Assembly: GCF_000292245.2 (NCBI RefSeq)
Contig: NZ_ALPT02000034.1
Location: 1-48,417, forward strand
Direction of reading: 5' to 3'
Origin: Alkalihalobacillus alcalophilus ATCC 27647 = CGMCC 1.3604
Lineage (GTDB): Bacteria > Bacillota > Bacilli > Bacillales > Bacillaceae_D
DNA length: 48,417 nucleotides
Below, in pieces: positions 1 through 8,954 of the stretch. Position numbers and translations under genes: made by a program. The notes beneath the pieces were generated by a model, which had not been told where the DNA came from, made no database searches, and saw only the letters and a list, made by a program, of their open reading frames with translations. Every line of letters starts with the position of its first letter. Position 1 is the first letter of the stretch.

Positions 1-200
1 CGGCTTTTATTCATTTGCTTTTGGAATCATTGCACGACTTTGATTCCCTTTGCGGCTTTTATTCATTTGCTTTTGAAATCATTGCACGCCTTTGATTCCC
101 TTTACGGCTCTTATTCATTTGCTTTTGAAATCATTGCACGACTTTGATTCCCTTTGCGGCTTTTATTCATGGGCTTTGGCTTCATAGCCACCCCCCGATT
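1..200. repeat. 52-bp tandem repeat, locus 1
   Basis: Three nearly identical 52-bp units start at 1, 53 and 105, followed by a divergent unit from 157. The landmark GATTCCC recurs at 42, 94 and 146 (exactly 52 apart) and at 197. Each unit reads roughly CGGCTTTTATTCATTTGC, then TTTTGAAATCATTGCACG, then ACTTTGATTCCCTTT. The last unit contains GGCTTCATAGCC, a small inverted repeat also present at locus 2 (about 4612). The array lies downstream of prfB beyond its terminator and probably continues outside the window. No reading frame is maintained, since 52 is not a multiple of three. The function is unknown. Confidence 0.9.
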
Positions 201-336
201 CCCTTCGCTCCTTCAGATTCAATCGCTTCGGCCTCATTTCCCTTCTTTTGTCCCCTCTCTTCACATTCACTAATCCCAGATTCATTACTATTCAAATCAT
301 CCACCAATCCACATACGTCCTCTTCGGCATAAACAC

Positions 337-370
337 GAAAAAGCTGAAGTCCTCCAAAAGGACTTCAGCT
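337..370 (-). terminator. Intrinsic terminator of the secA-prfB transcript
   Basis: A perfect 11-bp inverted repeat, AGCTGAAGTCC (342-352) and GGACTTCAGCT (360-370), has a 7-nt loop. On the minus strand it is followed by a run of T. It lies about 55 nt after the prfB stop. Confidence 0.92.
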
Positions 371-424
371 CAACCTAACTGCAACAGGTTTATTCAACTA
401 GATTGTACTAATTTTCAAATAAAA

Positions 425-1529
425 TTACACTTTCAATGACGAGCGCAGATAAGCGTCAATAAACCCATCAAGTTCGCCATCCATAACAGCATTTGTATTC
501 CCACTTTCATGGTTTGTACGATGGTCTTTAACTAAGCTGTATGGATGGAAGACGTAGGAACGGATTTGGCTTCCCCAGCCAATTTCCTTTTGCTCGCCAC
601 GAATTTCATCAAGCTCACGTTGTTGTTCTTCAATTCTTAACTGATAGAGCTTAGCTTTCATCATTTTCATCGCTTGATCGCGGTTTTTAATTTGAGAACG
701 TTCGCTTTGACAAGTAACGACCGTATTTGTTGGCAAATGGGTAATCCGAACAGCTGAATCAGTCGTATTAATATGCTGACCACCGGCTCCACTTGCTCGG
801 TACGTATCAATTTTTAAATCTTCGGTATTAATTTCAATTTCAACCGTGTCATCAAGCTCCGGCATCACTTCACACGAAACAAATGACGTATGACGGCGAC
901 CAGAGGAATCAAAAGGTGAAATACGCACTAAACGGTGCACGCCTTTTTCCGCTTTCAAATATCCGTAAGCATTATGACCCTTAATTAACAAAGTGACACT
1001 TTTAACTCCCGCTTCATCACCTGGTAAGTAGTCCATTGTCTCCACTTTAAACCCTTTTGAATCTGCCCAACGATTGTACATCCGTAAAAGCATGGAAGCC
1101 CAGTCTTGTGACTCGGTCCCACCAGCACCCGGGTGAAGCTCTAAGATCGCATTGTTTTTATCATAAGGTTCACTTAATAACAGTTGCAGTTCAAAAGCAT
1201 TCATTTGCTCCGTTAATGATTTAACACCTGTGAAAAGCTCAGCCGCTAAATCCTCATCGTCTTCTTCTTTGACAAGCTCATACGAAACTTCTAAATCCTC
1301 ATATTCACCTTCTAGCTTTAAAAACGTGTTCACTTGTTCCTTTAAAGCATTGGATTCATTAATAACCGTTTGGGCTCTCTCTTGATTATTCCAAAAATCA
1401 GGGTCAGTCATCAATTCATCAAGTTCAGCCATCCGCTCTTGCTTTTGTTCTAAGTCAAAGAGACCCCCTAAAGTCGTTTAATCGTTTCGAAATGATCGCA
1501 AGCTCTTGTTTTACTTCTACTAAATCCAT
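425..1529 (-). CDS. prfB: Peptide chain release factor 2 (RF2) with programmed +1 frameshift
   Basis: RF2 reads UGA and UAA stop codons and hydrolyses peptidyl-tRNA in the ribosome. The ATG at 1527-1529 follows GAGGTGG (1537-1543). It opens a 24-codon frame ending at an in-frame TGA (1455-1457) in the context AGGGGGTCTCTTTGAC. This is the family's known autoregulatory +1 shift site: an internal Shine-Dalgarno, then CUU UGA C. After the shift the frame continues through GGQ (in SGAGGQHIN, peptidyl hydrolysis) and the RF2 recognition tripeptide SPF (in RISPFDS). Total length is about 367 residues, normal for RF2. It follows secA by about 90 nt, the same order as in B. subtilis, so the two are probably co-transcribed. 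An annotation starting at the internal ATG near 1432 would miss the first 32 residues. High RF2 would terminate at the UGA and lower its own synthesis. Confidence 0.97.
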
Positions 1530-1554
1530 TTCTATTCCACCTCATTCATTAATT

Positions 1555-1582
1555 GTCCCCTCAACATCATATGCGAGGGGAC
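1555..1582 (-). other. Hairpin between secA and prfB
   Basis: GTCCCCTC (1555-1562) and GAGGGGAC (1575-1582) form a perfect 8-bp stem with a 12-nt loop in the secA-prfB spacer, ending about 12 nt before the prfB Shine-Dalgarno. There is no T-run on the minus strand, so it is not a standard terminator. It may be a processing, stability or partial attenuation element. This is inference. Confidence 0.5.
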
Positions 1583-1621
1583 CTGTTTCATTTCTAGCTA
1601 TTATTAACGCTCGTGAGTGAA

Positions 1622-4141
1622 TTACTCATTCCCACCATGACAATTTTTGTACTTTTTGCCACTACCACAAGGACATTGTTCATTACGTCCAACCGTTTCT
1701 CCTTTACGAATCGGTTTGCGTTTTTGTTTTTCTTTACCATTTGTCGACTGTTGAACGGCTTTCCCTTCAGCGACTTTTTGACGCTCAAGATTTTGTTGGA
1801 CTTGAGCTTTCATGATATACATCGATACTTCTTCTTCAATCGAGGCAATCATTTGCTCAAACATTTCATATCCTTCAAAACGATATTCACGTAATGGATC
1901 ATTTTGCCCGTAAGCTCGTAAATGAATCCCTTGACGTAATTGATCCATTTGGTCAATATGATTCATCCATTTACGATCGACCGTACGAAGCATAATCACT
2001 TTTTCAAATTCACGCATATGATCGGCTGTGAACTGTTCTTCCTTCGCATTATAAGCGGTAATCACTTTACCATAAATAAGATCAATGATTTCTTCCGGAT
2101 CAAGACCTTTGATTTCTTTTTCCGTCAAATCATCTTCCGTTAAAAGTTGGGCCGTCATATAGTTGACAATCGCTTGTAAATCCCAATCCTCAGGCACTTC
2201 ACTTTCAGGAGTATGCAGACGAACATTTGTCTCAACCACAGACTTCATCATGTTTTCCACGATTTTACGAAGGTTATCCGATTCAAGTACTTCATCACGT
2301 TGTTTATAGATGATCTCTCGTTGCTCTCTCATCACATCATCATATTGAAGAATTTGTTTACGAGAATCAAAGTTATTGCCTTCCACTCGTTTTTGGGCGC
2401 CTTCTACTCGTTTAGACAACATCTTGCTTTCTAAGCGGTCATCTTCATCCATGCCGATTTTATCAAGTAAGTTTTTCATATTGTCGCCACCAAAACGGCG
2501 TAACAATTCATCATCTAATGATAAATAAAATTGGGACGAACCTGGGTGCCCTTGACGTCCAGCACGTCCACGGAGCTGATTATCAATACGTCTACTTTCA
2601 TGACGCTCCGTCCCTAAAACGTGGAGTCCACCTAGTTCACGAACCCCTTCTCCCAATTTAATATCGGTACCACGACCAGCCATGTTTGTCGCAATCGTCA
2701 CCGAGCCTTTATGACCCGCTTTTTCAATAATTTCCGCTTCACGCTCATGGTTTTTCGCATTTAAGACGTGATGTGGGATTTTACGTTTATTTAAAAGTTT
2801 TGAAACAAGTTCTGATGTCTCGACGCTAACTGTACCAACAAGAACAGGCTGGCCCTTTTGATAAAGTTCAACAATCTCCTCAACAACCGCTTTGAACTTA
2901 GACTCTAACGTTTTATAAATCAAATCTGGTTTATCGATACGAGCAATTGGTTTATTCGTTGCAATTTGGAGAACGTCCATTCCATAAATATTGCGGAATT
3001 CTTCTTCCTCTGTTTTGGCCGTACCCGTCATTCCCGCTAACTTTTGATACATACGGAAATAGTTTTGGAACGTAATCGAAGCAAGAGTCATACTTTCACG
3101 TTGTACTTGAAGCCCTTCTTTCGCCTCGATTGCTTGGTGTAAGCCATCACTATAACGACGTCCTTTCATGAGACGACCAGTAAATTGGTCAACGATGACC
3201 ACTTCGCCATCCTCGACGACATAATCGCCGTCACGCAGCATGACAACATGAGCCTTTAACGCTTGAGTCAGGTGATGATTTAACTGAACATGATTTTGGT
3301 CATATAAATTCTCAATTCCAAAGGCACGCTCGGCTTTATTAACCCCTTCCTCTGTTAACTGAACATTTTTCGTCTTTTCATCTAACACATAATCTTCTTC
3401 CTTTTTCAATACACGAACAAAGGAATTCGTTTGCTGATACAGTTGTGTTGAACGCTCAACCGAACCAGAAATAATTAAAGGTGTACGAGCTTCATCAATT
3501 AAAATCGAGTCAACTTCATCTATTAAAGCAAAATGAAGAGGACGTTGCACTTTTTGCTCTTTATAAAGCACCATATTATCACGGAGATAATCAAAACCAA
3601 GTTCATTATTTGTGCTATATGTGACATCCGCATTATAAGCTTTTTGTTTTTCCTCTTTCGAAAGGCCCGTCTCATTTAATCCAACCGTTAAACCAAGGAA
3701 TTCAAAAATTCGACCATAGTTGCCCATATCACGACTCGCTAAGTAGTTATTCACCGTGACGATATGAACCCCTTTTCCAGCTAGGGCATTTAAATAAACG
3801 GCAAGAGTCCCCACTAGGGTTTTCCCTTCCCCTGTTTTCATCTCAGCAATATTCCCTTGATGAAGAGCAATCGCCCCTAATAATTGGACACGGTATGGAA
3901 ATTCATTAACGACACGACCAGCTGCCTCACGTGCGACCGCAAAAGCTTCCGGTAAAAGCTTGTCCAGGTCCTCGCCCTTCTCATAGCGTTCTTTGAATTG
4001 AGTTGTTTTCTCTTTTAATTGCTCATCGCTTAATAATTTAATCTCATCAGCGAGCGCTTCAATTTCATCCGCAATTTTTTCATTCTTTTTTAATTGACGT
4101 GTTATTTGATAATTTCCGACTTTCTTTAACAAACCTAGCAT
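1622..4141 (-). CDS. secA: Protein translocase ATPase SecA
   Basis: SecA is the ATPase motor that drives preproteins through SecYEG. From the ATG at 4139-4141 (AAAGGA at 4150-4155, 8-nt spacing) the product is 839 residues, the usual Bacillus length. An ATG 51 nt further upstream would add 17 non-homologous residues, so I reject it. Visible motifs are Walker A in MKTGEGKTL (about residue 100), the DEAD-type LIDEVDS (about 208), the helicase motif TNMAGRGTDI, and RGRAGRQG. The extreme C-terminus carries the SEC-C zinc motif CPCGSGKKYKNCH. It lies between hpf and prfB, as in B. subtilis. No frameshift or missing motif is seen. Confidence 0.98.
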   Translation of the reverse strand: MLGLLKKVGNYQITRQLKKNEKIADEIEALADEIKLLSDEQLKEKTTQFKERYEKGEDLDKLLPEAFAVAREAAGRVVNEFPYRVQLLGAIALHQGNIAEMKTGEGKTLVGTLAVYLNALAGKGVHIVTVNNYLASRDMGNYGRIFEFLGLTVGLNETGLSKEEKQKAYNADVTYSTNNELGFDYLRDNMVLYKEQKVQRPLHFALIDEVDSILIDEARTPLIISGSVERSTQLYQQTNSFVRVLKKEEDYVLDEKTKNVQLTEEGVNKAERAFGIENLYDQNHVQLNHHLTQALKAHVVMLRDGDYVVEDGEVVIVDQFTGRLMKGRRYSDGLHQAIEAKEGLQVQRESMTLASITFQNYFRMYQKLAGMTGTAKTEEEEFRNIYGMDVLQIATNKPIARIDKPDLIYKTLESKFKAVVEEIVELYQKGQPVLVGTVSVETSELVSKLLNKRKIPHHVLNAKNHEREAEIIEKAGHKGSVTIATNMAGRGTDIKLGEGVRELGGLHVLGTERHESRRIDNQLRGRAGRQGHPGSSQFYLSLDDELLRRFGGDNMKNLLDKIGMDEDDRLESKMLSKRVEGAQKRVEGNNFDSRKQILQYDDVMREQREIIYKQRDEVLESDNLRKIVENMMKSVVETNVRLHTPESEVPEDWDLQAIVNYMTAQLLTEDDLTEKEIKGLDPEEIIDLIYGKVITAYNAKEEQFTADHMREFEKVIMLRTVDRKWMNHIDQMDQLRQGIHLRAYGQNDPLREYRFEGYEMFEQMIASIEEEVSMYIMKAQVQQNLERQKVAEGKAVQQSTNGKEKQKRKPIRKGETVGRNEQCPCGSGKKYKNCHGGNE

Positions 4142-4603
4142 TAAATTCGTCCTTTCTTTTATTGAGCTTAATGTATTTACGAATTTATTCACTACAAGAT
4201 TCCAAGCATTTTATAAAAATTGAAAGATAAAAATCAGGCCCAGATTCCTTTTTCAACCTGCTTTTGTATTAAAGGTGGAGTTAACTCGATTCAGTGTTCA
4301 TTGTGATTAAGGTCCTATTCACTTCGGCATCACCTCAAAAAACTGTTGTGAAAAAACGAACATCCTCACCCAAACCACTCTCCAAATAAAGAGGCTCCCC
4401 ACATATAAAAATGAACCTTCTATTTGATTAATTTTAACAGTTTCAGACATGGCTTACAAGCAGACTTCACACGGATTGCTATTTTTAAAATAACGAAAAT
4501 TGTGGACGTATTTTCGTTTGAGATTATGTGCGGTTATTTTATTGATAAAGTGCCATTTAAAATAGGGAGGCTACTGTAGATGGGAATTGAGTGCTTAGAG
4601 AGG
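4142..4603. other. secA upstream spacer without a recognised gene
   Basis: This 460-nt spacer holds no credible ORF. A perfect 9-bp inverted repeat, AACGAAAAT (4492-4500) and ATTTTCGTT (4510-4518), surrounds a 9-nt loop. It lacks a T-run and could be a protein-binding palindrome or the base of a leader structure. I did not identify a convincing secA promoter. Confidence 0.5.
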
Positions 4604-4745
4604 TTGCTTTTGGCTTCATAGCCACCGTTTGATTCCCTTTCCCCCTCTTATTCGATTGCTTTTGGAATCATTGCCCCTCTTTGATTCCCTTCCCCCCTCT
4701 TATTCGCTCTCTTTTGGAATCATTCGAGCTCTTTGTTTCCCTTTC
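4604..4745. repeat. 52-bp tandem repeat, locus 2
   Basis: This is the same family as at 1-200. GATTCCC-type landmarks lie at 4631, 4683 and 4735 (52-nt spacing), and the shared boundary sequence GCTTCATAGCCACC occurs at the left. Units are more divergent than at locus 1. It sits just past the hpf terminator, as locus 1 sits past the prfB terminator. Confidence 0.85.
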
Positions 4746-4754
4746 TCTCCTCAT

Positions 4755-4791
4755 CACAAAAAAAGAAACACAGCATCAGCCATGTTTCTTT
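4755..4791 (-). terminator. Intrinsic terminator of hpf
   Basis: AAAGAAACA (4762-4770) pairs with TGTTTCTTT (4783-4791). Read on the minus strand, the stem is followed by seven T. It lies about 20 nt after the hpf stop codon. Confidence 0.88.
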
Positions 4792-4811
4792 CGTTGTTCT
4801 TTATTCATCTA

Positions 4812-5366
4812 TTAAGCTTCGGGCTCGATTAGGCCGTATCTTCCGTCTTTACGCTTGTAAACGACGTTAGTGTCGCCATTTTCAGAGTTGGAGAAGACGA
4901 AGAAACTATGCCCGAGTAAATCCATTTGTAAAATGGCTTCTTCAGCATCCATTGGTTTTAAGTTAAATCGCTTCGTACGAACAACCTCTAGCTCGTCCTC
5001 ATCGACAATTACTTCTTGCTCAAGTGGCTCTAGCTCATTTTTAAACATATATTTTAAGCTGCCTTCTTGGCGGAATTTACGGTTAACTTTCGTTTTATGC
5101 TTGCGGATTTGACGTTCTAATTTTTCAATCACGACATCAATCGCTGCATACATATCGGTATGAACTTCTTCCCCTCTAAGTAATAACTGTGGAAGCGGAA
5201 TCGTAATTTCAATAATATGTTGATTGTTAAGCACTTGCATTTTCACATTTACATCCGCCACAGGAGTTGTGTCAAAATAGCGTTCAAGCTTGCCTACCTT
5301 TTTCTCAACATATTCTCTTAAAGCTGGAGTTACTTCGATGTTTTCACCACGAATATTATATTGCAT
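4812..5366 (-). CDS. hpf: Long-form ribosome hibernation promoting factor
   Basis: Long HPF dimerises 70S ribosomes into inactive 100S particles in stationary phase or stress. The 184-residue product has an N-terminal S30AE domain (about 1-100, starting MQYNIRGENIEVTPALREYV) and the C-terminal dimerisation domain of long forms (about 125-184, including MDAEEAILQMDLLGHSFFVF). The start is supported by GGAGGAG (5374-5380), 7 nt before the ATG. It is the B. subtilis yvyD/hpf orthologue by position (upstream of secA). A sigma-B-type promoter lies about 40 nt upstream, matching the known stress control of this gene in Bacillus. Confidence 0.96.
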   Translation of the reverse strand: MQYNIRGENIEVTPALREYVEKKVGKLERYFDTTPVADVNVKMQVLNNQHIIEITIPLPQLLLRGEEVHTDMYAAIDVVIEKLERQIRKHKTKVNRKFRQEGSLKYMFKNELEPLEQEVIVDEDELEVVRTKRFNLKPMDAEEAILQMDLLGHSFFVFSNSENGDTNVVYKRKDGRYGLIEPEA

Positions 5367-5405
5367 TTAAGAACTCCTCCTTTTCTAAGTACCTTACTCT
5401 TCTAC

Positions 5406-5432
5406 ATACCCTATCTAAAACCCTTCTTAAAC
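5406..5432 (-). promoter_or_regulatory. Predicted sigma-B promoter of hpf
   Basis: On the minus strand GTTTAA (5427-5432), a 15-nt spacer and GGGTAT (5406-5411) match both sigma-B consensus hexamers perfectly. Spacing is one nucleotide longer than the most common 12-14. B. subtilis hpf is known to be sigma-B dependent, which supports the call. Confidence 0.75.
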
Positions 5433-5592
5433 GCCTGTTTTTAGACAAGCCTTTAAGTCGACCAACAAGAATGTGCCTCCCTTTTTAAAAGGAATCCATC
5501 CATTCATTGTGACTACCCTCTCCCCATTAACCGCCGGATAAATCAATCAGCATTTCGGTAAAAGGTATGTCTCAATTAGTTGGCTTACTTCT

Positions 5593-5622
5593 ATTATAAT
5601 AGACAATTGAGAACTTATCCAA
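5593..5622 (-). promoter_or_regulatory. Candidate sigma-A promoter upstream of hpf
   Basis: On the minus strand TTGGAT (5617-5622), an 18-nt spacer and TATAAT (5593-5598) could give a second, longer leader of about 220 nt for hpf. The -10 lies in a palindrome, TCTATTATAATAGA. The -35 match is moderate. Confidence 0.45.
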
Positions 5623-5692
5623 ATGAATTTTACAAAGTACATAAAAAGTCATAAAAATTCGTCTTTTTTGTTAATTTTGTAAAGTCCAGCAC

Positions 5693-5724
5693 TAAAAAAA
5701 GCCAAAAATGGGTATAGTACCACC
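5693..5724 (-). terminator. Possible weak terminator after pxpC
   Basis: On the minus strand GGTACTATACC, a short near-palindrome, precedes a T-rich stretch including seven consecutive T, about 25 nt after the pxpC stop. The stem is only about 4-5 bp, so confidence is low. Confidence 0.35.
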
Positions 5725-5746
5725 GTTATTTAAAGTCAAAGCCCCT

Positions 5747-6712
5747 TTATCCATGTCTCTTTACAAAACATTCAAGCATTTTCATAAATTGACGATATTC
5801 TTTCCAAAGCTGCTGTGCTTCTTCGACTGATACGACTTCAAAGAAAAAACGATCACCCGGCCGTGCTTGAGCGACTTTAGGCAAATCAACAGAAATGACA
5901 TGTCCAATGCGAGGATACCCACCTGTTGTCTGACGGTCAGCCATTAAAATAATCGGTTTTCCTGAGGCGGGAACTTGGATCGTCCCAAATGTAACTGCTT
6001 CTGATAAAATATCGGTTTTCCCGTTTCGGTGCGAAAGCGGTGCCCCCTCTAACCGTACGCCCATTCGATCAGATTGATTGGAAACGGTAAAAGGTTTACT
6101 TATAAAATCAAAAAAAGCCTCTTCTGTAAAATAAGCTTGGTCCGGCCCTAACATAACACGAATTTTTTCTGTATTGTGATAGGTAGGAATCACGTCTCGT
6201 CCTAAACCAAATCCGTTCCTGAGAGTTTCCCGCTCACCCTTCAAACGATGCAGGATATCATCGCGTTCTAGTGTTCGACCATCATATCCACCGATGTTTG
6301 CCCGTAAATACGTAGAATAACTGCCAAATAGGTAGTTTGCGGCAAAACCACCACGAACTGCTAAATAAGCTCGCATCCCTTTTTTAGCGACCGAAAAAGT
6401 AAGTCGTTGTCCTTTTTTAATTGTGACCACTTTCCAACAACCAATACCCTTACCATCAATTTTAGCCTCTAGATCAGCACCTGTGATGCAAATTTGGCAT
6501 GTCGCTAACGCTTTTAAAATCGGACCGACAATTGTCAATTCTAACGCTGGTGCATTTTTTTCATTTCCAAGCAGGAGATTGGCCATTTGAAAGGCGAAAA
6601 AATCAATCGCTCCTGAGGGACTCATGCCATCACGAAGAAATTGGTACCTCCCTCGATCTTGAAGTGTTGTCAACAGACCTGGTTTCTCAACCGTAAAAAG
6701 AGCGGACTCCAT
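5747..6712 (-). CDS. pxpC: 5-oxoprolinase subunit C (KipA/biotin-dependent carboxylase-like)
   Basis: This is the third subunit of the ATP-dependent 5-oxoprolinase PxpABC, which opens pyroglutamate to glutamate. The 321-residue product has the PxpC/KipA signatures LTTLQDRGRYQFLRDGMSPSGA near the N-terminus (only part quoted: TLQDRGR and SPSGA) and ILMADRQTTGGYPRIGHV in the second half. Its ATG overlaps the pxpA stop by one base (TAATG), indicating translational coupling in a pxpB-pxpA-pxpC operon. In B. subtilis the orthologue KipA antagonises KipI, but the metabolic role is better supported for the family. Confidence 0.93.
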   Translation of the reverse strand: MESALFTVEKPGLLTTLQDRGRYQFLRDGMSPSGAIDFFAFQMANLLLGNEKNAPALELTIVGPILKALATCQICITGADLEAKIDGKGIGCWKVVTIKKGQRLTFSVAKKGMRAYLAVRGGFAANYLFGSYSTYLRANIGGYDGRTLERDDILHRLKGERETLRNGFGLGRDVIPTYHNTEKIRVMLGPDQAYFTEEAFFDFISKPFTVSNQSDRMGVRLEGAPLSHRNGKTDILSEAVTFGTIQVPASGKPIILMADRQTTGGYPRIGHVISVDLPKVAQARPGDRFFFEVVSVEEAQQLWKEYRQFMKMLECFVKRHG

Positions 6713-7473
6713 TAATGAGCACCTACTTCTTTCAGCGTCATTCCTTCCGCTTGTATCCGTTCACGAAGCTTTTTGACAAATAATAATGCCTCAGCGTGAT
6801 CGCCATGAACACAAACCGTATCAGCTTTTAATTGGATTTCTTCCCCTGTATGACAAATAATCGTTCCCGTTTTGACTAACTGAATAATACGATTAGCCGC
6901 TACCTCTGGATTATGAATTAAGGCGTTTACATCCGTTCGCGGCATTAAAGTACCATTTTTTTGATATGTGCGATCAGCAAAAACTTCATGTGCGACTCGT
7001 AAACCAGAACGCTCTCCGGCTTTGACTAATTCACTACCGGATAATCCATATAAAATCAATTGAGGATCAACGTCAAAAGTCGCATCAACAATGGCTTGAG
7101 CAACTGCTATATTCACCGCGGCTACATTATAGAGAGCCCCGTGCGGTTTCACATGTTTCATTTCTGTTCCATATGCTTTACACATCGCTTGCAGGGCCCC
7201 GAGCTGATAAACGACCGCTTGATAAATTTCTTCATTTTGCATCGGAATGAACCTCCGACCAAACCCCTGTAAATCCGGATAGCCTGGATGAGCCCCAATC
7301 GCCACCCCATTCGCTGCTGCGAGTTGAACGGTTTTCGCCATGACCCCATGATCGCCGGCATGATAACCACAAGCAATATTGACTGAAGTGACATATGGAA
7401 TAATCGCCTCATCTTGTCCCACTTTAAAAGCTCCATAACTTTCTCCAATATCACTATTTAAATCAATTAGCAA
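6712..7473 (-). CDS. pxpA: 5-oxoprolinase subunit A (LamB/YcsF family)
   Basis: PxpA is the LamB/YcsF-type subunit of 5-oxoprolinase. The 253-residue product begins LIDLNSDIGESYGAFKVG and contains the family signatures SVNIACGYHAGD, GAHPGYPDLQGFGRR, VKPHGALYN and CVHGDH near the C-terminus. The start is a TTG at 7471-7473 preceded by GGGGAGGG with 7-nt spacing. The frame overlaps the end of pxpB by 7 nt and the start of pxpC by 1 nt, so all three subunits are probably made in coupled fashion. Confidence 0.95.
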   Translation of the reverse strand: MLIDLNSDIGESYGAFKVGQDEAIIPYVTSVNIACGYHAGDHGVMAKTVQLAAANGVAIGAHPGYPDLQGFGRRFIPMQNEEIYQAVVYQLGALQAMCKAYGTEMKHVKPHGALYNVAAVNIAVAQAIVDATFDVDPQLILYGLSGSELVKAGERSGLRVAHEVFADRTYQKNGTLMPRTDVNALIHNPEVAANRIIQLVKTGTIICHTGEEIQLKADTVCVHGDHAEALLFVKKLRERIQAEGMTLKEVGAH

Positions 7474-8222
7474 TAAAAGCCCTCCCCATCTCTTTTTCCA
7501 TGATAATGTTCAATTTGCCACTCAAATCGGTTTTCTGCAACTAAATGAGCTAATCTACGGAACTCCCCATCACCAATTGGGGTAAATTTAAGGAAAGAAC
7601 CAGCCTCTAAAATAGACGGGCGCTCCTTCTCTTTTTGAAAAAGCGGGGCAGGAGTGCGGCCAATAATTTGCCAACCTCCTGGGGTTTGAATCGGGTAAAT
7701 CCCTGTTTGTTTTCCACCGATTCCAACTGAGCCAGCCTTTACTTGCTCTCGCGGCTGTTCCAAGCGTGGGGTTTGCAACTGCTCATTTAACCCTCCTAAA
7801 TAAGGAAAGCCAGGTGAAAATCCAATCATATAAATGGGATAAATCGGCTCACTGTGTAAATCAATCACTTCTCGTTCCGTCAACTGATGATAGTTGGCAA
7901 CATAAGTTAAGTCCGGACCATAATTTCCACCGTAACAAACCGGTATCGTAATTAATCGACCATAATTAATCGTTGTTTGAGGAACATCCTTTAAGTGTTC
8001 CACCAACAGGTCCTTTATTTGAGAATAAGATTGGATCACAGGATCATACAGCACGGTTAAAGCGGTATAGCCAGGAATCCAATGTTCGACACTATCTAAG
8101 TTAGCTTCTTCTAATACCTTGGCGGCAACCGCTATTTTTTGCTGAGTTTGTAAGGTAATTTCCTCTCCAAACCCAATTCGAATTGCCCGATCTCCTAGTG
8201 GTTGAACATCCAGATCCTTCAA
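7467..8222 (-). CDS. pxpB: 5-oxoprolinase subunit B (KipI family)
   Basis: This is the first gene of the oxoprolinase operon, about 251 residues. Family signatures are QPLGDRAIRIGFGEEI (N-terminus), HWIPGYTALTVLYDP, IPVCYGGNYGPDL, MIGFSPGFPYLGGL and YPIQTPGGWQIIGRTP. The start is ambiguous. A GTG at 8231 lies only 2 nt after the AGAGGAG Shine-Dalgarno, whereas a TTG at 8222 is 11 nt away; I prefer 8222, and the two differ by three residues. In B. subtilis, KipI also inhibits the sporulation kinase KinA; whether that applies here cannot be seen. The gene starts about 27 nt after a ribokinase relic. Confidence 0.93.
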   Translation of the reverse strand: MKDLDVQPLGDRAIRIGFGEEITLQTQQKIAVAAKVLEEANLDSVEHWIPGYTALTVLYDPVIQSYSQIKDLLVEHLKDVPQTTINYGRLITIPVCYGGNYGPDLTYVANYHQLTEREVIDLHSEPIYPIYMIGFSPGFPYLGGLNEQLQTPRLEQPREQVKAGSVGIGGKQTGIYPIQTPGGWQIIGRTPAPLFQKEKERPSILEAGSFLKFTPIGDGEFRRLAHLVAENRFEWQIEHYHGKRDGEGFYC

Positions 8223-8248
8223 AACAAACACAGCTCCTCTCTATTCCT

Positions 8249-8430
8249 TCAAAACTCCAAAACCTCTTCACTTGTCGGCATCCGAGATTGTGCAACTGCT
8301 TGATTAGCCCCTTTCCCACCTGGAAACTCATAAAAAGCTTGACCAAGAATCGTTTCACCACTTAATGGAAAGCGCTCTGCTTAGTCACCAAATCGATATT
8401 CAAACTACCGACCACAACAATTTTCCCCAT
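8249..8430 (-). pseudogene. rbsK: Ribokinase relic (N-terminus joined to C-terminus)
   Basis: From the ATG at 8428-8430 the frame encodes MGKIVVVGSLNIDLVTK, the classic ribokinase/PfkB N-terminus, then runs into a stop. Shifting one base restores AERFPLSGETILGQAFYEF and PGGKGANQAVA, the ribokinase substrate loop. A one-base deletion after VTK explains this. The text then jumps directly to QSRMPTSEEVLEF and a TGA at 8249-8251, which resembles the ribokinase C-terminal end (GAQxxxPTxxEV). About 240 central residues are therefore missing. This is an N- plus C-terminal remnant left by one frameshift and one large internal deletion. It lies immediately upstream of pxpB. Confidence 0.85.
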
Positions 8431-8602
8431 CCTTACTTACCATCCTTTACCCACTTTTGACAAAAAATAAAATTGAATATATCTATTATAACGCTTTTTA
8501 AACTAAAACTGTGACGAACCGATTTAAAATCTGAAAAATTAGATATGCACAAGTTGTTCTTTTTATACCTGTTGATAAGATTCGAATCTGCCCTAAAAAA
8601 TG

Positions 8603-8632
8603 AAAAAACCCACCTCCTAAAGAGATGGGTTT
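8603..8632 (-). terminator. Intrinsic terminator of the cold-shock gene
   Basis: AAACCCA (8606-8612) pairs with TGGGTTT (8626-8632). On the minus strand the stem is followed by six T. It lies about 45 nt after the csp stop. Confidence 0.88.
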
Positions 8633-8676
8633 GAATGGTTATTAGCTATGATTCATTTCCTACCCAGGAATGTGAA

Positions 8677-8874
8677 TTAAAGCTTAACTACGTTCGCAGC
8701 TTGAGGAACACGAGCACCTTCTACGATTTCAAATTCTACGTCTTGACCTTCATCTAAAGATTTGAAACCATCAGCATTGATAGCTGAGAAGTGTACGAAT
8801 ACGTCATCTCCGTCTTCGCGCTCGATGAAACCAAAACCTTTTTCTGCGTTAAACCATTTTACTTTTCCTTGCAT
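8677..8874 (-). CDS. Cold-shock domain RNA chaperone (CspB/CspD type)
   Basis: The 65-residue protein is a single cold-shock domain (five-stranded OB fold) that binds single-stranded RNA/DNA and melts RNA structure. RNP1 KGFGFIE and RNP2 VFVHFSAI are intact, and the start MQGKVKWFNAEKGFGFI is typical. It is a single-gene transcription unit with a perfect sigma-A promoter, a hairpin leader and a terminator. Which paralogue (cspB, cspC or cspD) cannot be decided, so no symbol is given. Confidence 0.97.
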   Translation of the reverse strand: MQGKVKWFNAEKGFGFIEREDGDDVFVHFSAINADGFKSLDEGQDVEFEIVEGARVPQAANVVKL

Positions 8875-8901
8875 GTTTTCACATTCCCTTCGTTACTAAA
8901 A

Positions 8902-8954
8902 TACTGTGGATAATTTCCACAGTTTTACTATATCAGCGCCTGTAAATATTGTCA
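8902..8954 (-). promoter_or_regulatory. Sigma-A promoter and leader hairpin of the cold-shock gene
   Basis: On the minus strand TTGACA (8949-8954), a 17-nt spacer and TATAGT (8926-8931) form a near-consensus promoter. Just downstream, ACTGTGGA (8915-8922) and TCCACAGT (8902-8909) form a perfect 8-bp hairpin at the expected transcript start. A stable 5' hairpin is consistent with temperature-dependent mRNA stability, which is inference. Confidence 0.85.
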